From positions 1-14,566 of the forward strand of contig DASWIG010000083.1 of assembly GCA_036397835.1 (NCBI GenBank): a stretch of DNA of 14,566 bases, in the 5' to 3' direction. This document shows positions 12,216 through 14,566 of the stretch, piece after piece. A model generated the notes under the pieces. It did not search any database. It had not been told where the DNA came from and was given only the letters and a program-made list of their open reading frames with translations. The translations under genes and the position numbers were made by a program. The first letter of the stretch is position 1. The number at the start of each line of letters is the position of its first letter. Source of the DNA: DASWIG01 sp036397835. GTDB lineage: Bacteria; Acidobacteriota; Thermoanaerobaculia; Multivoradales; J023.

Positions 12216-13478
12216 TCATAGCCGTTCCTCCTCGTTTCTGATCCTCAGCTTCTTCAGCGGGTACCAGACGATGCTGTCCGGGAGCGAACCACAGGCGTCC
12301 TCGATCATGTAGAGATGGACGAAGCTGTAGATCCGGTCTTCCTCGGGGAAGTCCCCGCGATTGTATCCCAGCGGGACGTCCGCGGGCACGATGCCCAGAA
12401 AGTCCTCCCCGGTCAGCATGCGCAGCATCTCCTGCCGCTGCTCCAGCACGAAGGGCACCGCGCGCTCGGACAGGGCGATGGCCATCCTGGCGGTCTCGAC
12501 CGCCCGGCTGGTGCTGAAACCGGCGAGGCGGAGCTGCCAGCCAACGTCGCGGGGCGTCACGTGAAGCGAGATGTGGGTGCGGTTGCCCCCGCGGCAGATT
12601 TCCCAGGGATGACCGCCGAGATGGCGCTCGCGGTACCAGCGGGCGAAGGCGGCGGGGTCGTCAGGCAGGATCTCGAGGAGCCCCGCGTCCCGGTTGTCGG
12701 CCATGGCACGATACATCTCCCGCGGGGTCATGCCCGGCTCGAGGTGCCGATAGGCGTTGGCCTGGTAGCAGATCGCGCAGACGCTCAGATAGCTCGCCAG
12801 GGTCATTTCCTTGACGGCGGCCGCGTCGTCCATTTCCCTTACGATGCGCCCTAAGAGCTCGAGGTCCTCCGCACCGAGCTCTTCGTCGAGGCGGTCGACT
12901 TGTGTGGACACCTCCCACAGGTCCCGGCGACGGATCCGGCCGAAGCGCCTGGAGAGCGGCAGACGGCGCTCGAGCTCGCGGTTGTAGGCTTGCGGATCGC
13001 TCAGCAAACACCGCACCTCGCCGTCGATCGCATCCAGCAGCCAGAGGACGAGCCTGCGGCAATCGTCCTGCGCGACGTCGATCGCTGAGAACTTGCCGGA
13101 CTCGAGATCGACATCGAATTCGAGCTTGCCACCAAGGCGAAAGAACAGGCGTCCTTCATAGCGGACGATCCCCAGCCGCCACCACTGGACCTCGTCGGGG
13201 TACTCGTACCGCCACAGCTCCTCGAACTCTTCGCGCGATTCCACCTCTCCTGCCTCCCGATAATCCTCGTAGTCGCCGAAGTCCTCCAGCCGGCCTCGCT
13301 CGGTCGTAATCCGGAGAGACCAGATGGAGTCGGGCCCGGCCTGGACCGGCTCGATCCTCTCGAGCAGAGCGTGGCAGGCGCGCACGCGCCCCAGGACCTC
13401 CGGAGACGCGCTTTCGGCACCGCGGTAGCGACGGGCGTTCTCGATCAGCAGGTCGACGTCGGGTGAAAAGTAACTCAT
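12216..13478 (-). CDS. Conserved-looking hypothetical protein, 420 aa
   Basis: I do not recognise this family. The product is soluble, acidic and tryptophan-rich, with no signal peptide or membrane segment. Features are an opening SPDVDLLIEN, a WWRLG/YEGRLFFRLGGKLEF beta-rich part (99-122), a cysteine-containing helix SVCAICYQANAYRHLEPG (232-249), and the block HPWEICRGGNRTHISLHV (290-307). After that come GWQLRLAG, an alanine-rich helix, and IGIVPADVPLGYN-like strands (362-373). These invariant-looking Trp, Arg, Gly, Asn and His clusters suggest an enzyme or ligand-binding fold. Codon choice resembles neighbouring genes. ATG 13478 is preferred because the 58-bp repeat that copies this locus is centred on it, although no good ribosome binding site is visible and a GTG at 13517 is possible. 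It diverges from the AAA-ATPase-like gene across 72 bases. Confidence 0.75.
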   Translation of the reverse strand: MSYFSPDVDLLIENARRYRGAESASPEVLGRVRACHALLERIEPVQAGPDSIWSLRITTERGRLEDFGDYEDYREAGEVESREEFEELWRYEYPDEVQWWRLGIVRYEGRLFFRLGGKLEFDVDLESGKFSAIDVAQDDCRRLVLWLLDAIDGEVRCLLSDPQAYNRELERRLPLSRRFGRIRRRDLWEVSTQVDRLDEELGAEDLELLGRIVREMDDAAAVKEMTLASYLSVCAICYQANAYRHLEPGMTPREMYRAMADNRDAGLLEILPDDPAAFARWYRERHLGGHPWEICRGGNRTHISLHVTPRDVGWQLRLAGFSTSRAVETARMAIALSERAVPFVLEQRQEMLRMLTGEDFLGIVPADVPLGYNRGDFPEEDRIYSFVHLYMIEDACGSLPDSIVWYPLKKLRIRNEEERL

Positions 13479-13491
13479 TCGGCCGGTATGG
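13434..13491 (-). repeat. 58-bp segment at start of the 420-aa gene, copied upstream of mutL
   Basis: It covers about 13 bases upstream of ATG 13478 and the first 15 codons. It matches 10331-10388 at 51 of 58 positions with a 33-base identical core. This copy is attached to the full-length gene and is presumably the intact form. Confidence 0.85.
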
Positions 13492-13534
13492 TAGCCTACG
13501 GCCGGCTCGACGCGCACGGCGAGCCCGCCAGGTC

Positions 13535-13540
13535 AGGAGG
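13535..13540 (+). promoter_or_regulatory. Ribosome binding site of the AAA-ATPase-like gene
   Basis: A perfect AGGAGG lies ten bases before ATG 13551 and decides that start over any later in-frame ATG. Confidence 0.7.
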
Positions 13541-13550
13541 TCACAGCGCC

Positions 13551-14566
13551 ATGATCGAGCTCCCCTACGGCATCGCTGATTTCCGCAGCATCCGCCAGGA
13601 GGGCTTGGTCTACGTCGACCGGACGGCTCACGTCCGCGACCTCGAGCGGTTGGGCCGCGTCCTCGTCTTCCTGCGACCGCGGCGGTTCGGCAAGTCGCTG
13701 TGGCTCCAGACGCTGGCCAACTACTACGACCTGCGGCGCCAGGACGAGTTCGACGAGCTCTTCGGCGGTCTCGCCATCGGCGAGGATCCGACCCCGCTCC
13801 GGAACCGTTACTTCATCCTCCAGTGGAACTTCGCCACCGTGAGTGCCAGCGGCAGCGTCGAGCAGATCGCCGAGAGCCTGCGCGAGCACGTCAGCACCCG
13901 GGCCAAGACCTTCGCCGCGCAGTACGCCGAGCACCTCCCCGGCTCGGTCGAGGTCGACGGCAGCTCGGCGGCGGTGCTCGCGAGCCTGTTGCGCGTCGTC
14001 GAGCAGACGCCCTACAAGCTCTACCTCCTGATCGACGAGTACGACAATTTCGTCAACGAGCTGATGACGACTGACCTCCTGACTTACCGCGCCCTTTTCG
14101 ACGCGGGCGGACCCTTCAAAGAGCTCATGAAGTCGGTCAAGGAAGCGACCGAGGGTCGGGGGCTCGAGCGCGTCTTCGTCACCGGCGTGTCGCCCCTGGC
14201 GTTGAACGACCTGACGAGCGGCTTCAACAACGCCGAGGACGTCTCCCTGAAAGCGCCCCTCGCGGGGCTCTGCGGTTTCAATGAAGAAGAGCTGCGCGGC
14301 CTCCTCCGGCAGATCGCCGAAGAGCGGAAGCTGAGCCACGCAGAGGTCGACGCCTTGATCGACACGATGCGGGTCTGGTACAACGGCTACCGCTTCAGCG
14401 AGGACGCGGACGACGTCGTCTACAACCCGACCAACGCGCTCTACTTCCTGAAGAGCCTGTACCTCGACGGGAGGGCCCCGCAGACGCTCCAGGACGAGAA
14501 CCTGCGCACGGACCGCGGCAAACTCGCCTTCCTCGCCCGGACGGCCGCGGGAACCGGCGTCCTCGA
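13551..14566 (+). CDS. AAA-ATPase-like protein of the PD-(D/E)XK-linked family (DUF1703 type), 3' end outside window
   Basis: The frame stays open from ATG 13551 to the window edge (338 codons), so the gene is cut by the window rather than broken. The N-terminus MIELPYGIADFRSIR, then YVDRT, is typical of AAA-ATPase_like (PF09820-type) proteins. The family's modified Walker A, RPRRFGKSL, is at 42-50; Walker B, YLLIDEYDN, at 158-166; and the sensor-like TGVSPL at 211-216. WYNGYRF followed by YNPTNALYFL marks the end of the ATPase domain. Full-length members are about 500-600 residues and finish with a PD-(D/E)XK nuclease-like domain, which here would lie beyond the window. These genes are abundant, laterally mobile and of unknown function. 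It diverges from the 420-aa gene. Confidence 0.92.
   Translation, partial: MIELPYGIADFRSIRQEGLVYVDRTAHVRDLERLGRVLVFLRPRRFGKSLWLQTLANYYDLRRQDEFDELFGGLAIGEDPTPLRNRYFILQWNFATVSASGSVEQIAESLREHVSTRAKTFAAQYAEHLPGSVEVDGSSAAVLASLLRVVEQTPYKLYLLIDEYDNFVNELMTTDLLTYRALFDAGGPFKELMKSVKEATEGRGLERVFVTGVSPLALNDLTSGFNNAEDVSLKAPLAGLCGFNEEELRGLLRQIAEERKLSHAEVDALIDTMRVWYNGYRFSEDADDVVYNPTNALYFLKSLYLDGRAPQTLQDENLRTDRGKLAFLARTAAGTGVL

Overview
The window is very GC-rich, densely coded DNA from what looks like a Gram-negative bacterium. It carries type IV pilus retraction ATPases, two lipoproteins with lipobox signals, an endonuclease-type MutL, and relics of MacB/FtsX-type permeases. That mix would suit an Acidobacteriota-like or deltaproteobacterial-grade lineage, but there is no rRNA or other marker, so the placement is only an inference.

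Left edge (1-1812): a Uma2-type PD-(D/E)XK protein with a long alanine/arginine/glutamate coiled-coil tail (284-1390, +) is followed by a degraded C-terminal piece of a HATPase_c_4 (RecG-like) ATP-binding protein (about 1468-1605). This cassette is bracketed by a two-part direct repeat: 1-66 matches 1639-1704, and 138-157 matches 1813-1832. The second part of the right-hand copy covers the last codons of the neighbouring peptidase gene.

Centre (1813-11172, all on the minus strand, read right to left): an ATP-binding protein lacking the usual N-terminal AlbA_2 domain, then mutL, a MNT-HEPN pair (mntA/hepT), a membrane-anchored sulfatase-superfamily lipoprotein, two PilT-type ATPases, and an M49-like zinc peptidase lipoprotein. 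Spacing is tight (overlaps or short gaps in most places), so much of this may be co-transcribed although the functions are unrelated. The MNT-HEPN pair is wedged between mutL and the sulfatase, and hepT overlaps the sulfatase start by a GTGA.

Right part (11173-12215): a gene graveyard. It contains a CGNR zinc-finger fragment, two decayed copies of the same C-terminal segment of an FtsX-like permease, and between them an antitoxin-like ORF followed by the first codons of a truncated RelE/ParE-like toxin.

Right edge (12216-14566): a 420-aa protein of unknown function (minus) diverges from a PD-(D/E)XK-linked AAA-ATPase-like gene (plus) that runs off the window. The first codons and upstream bases of the 420-aa gene recur as a 58-bp fragment just upstream of mutL, where they overlap the end of the ATP-binding gene.

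Overall this is a core operon-like block (mutL, pilT, peptidase) mixed with recurrently inserted and decaying accessory genes (toxin-antitoxin, nuclease-like and ATP-binding proteins). No CRISPR array, tRNA, rRNA or complete insertion sequence was seen.
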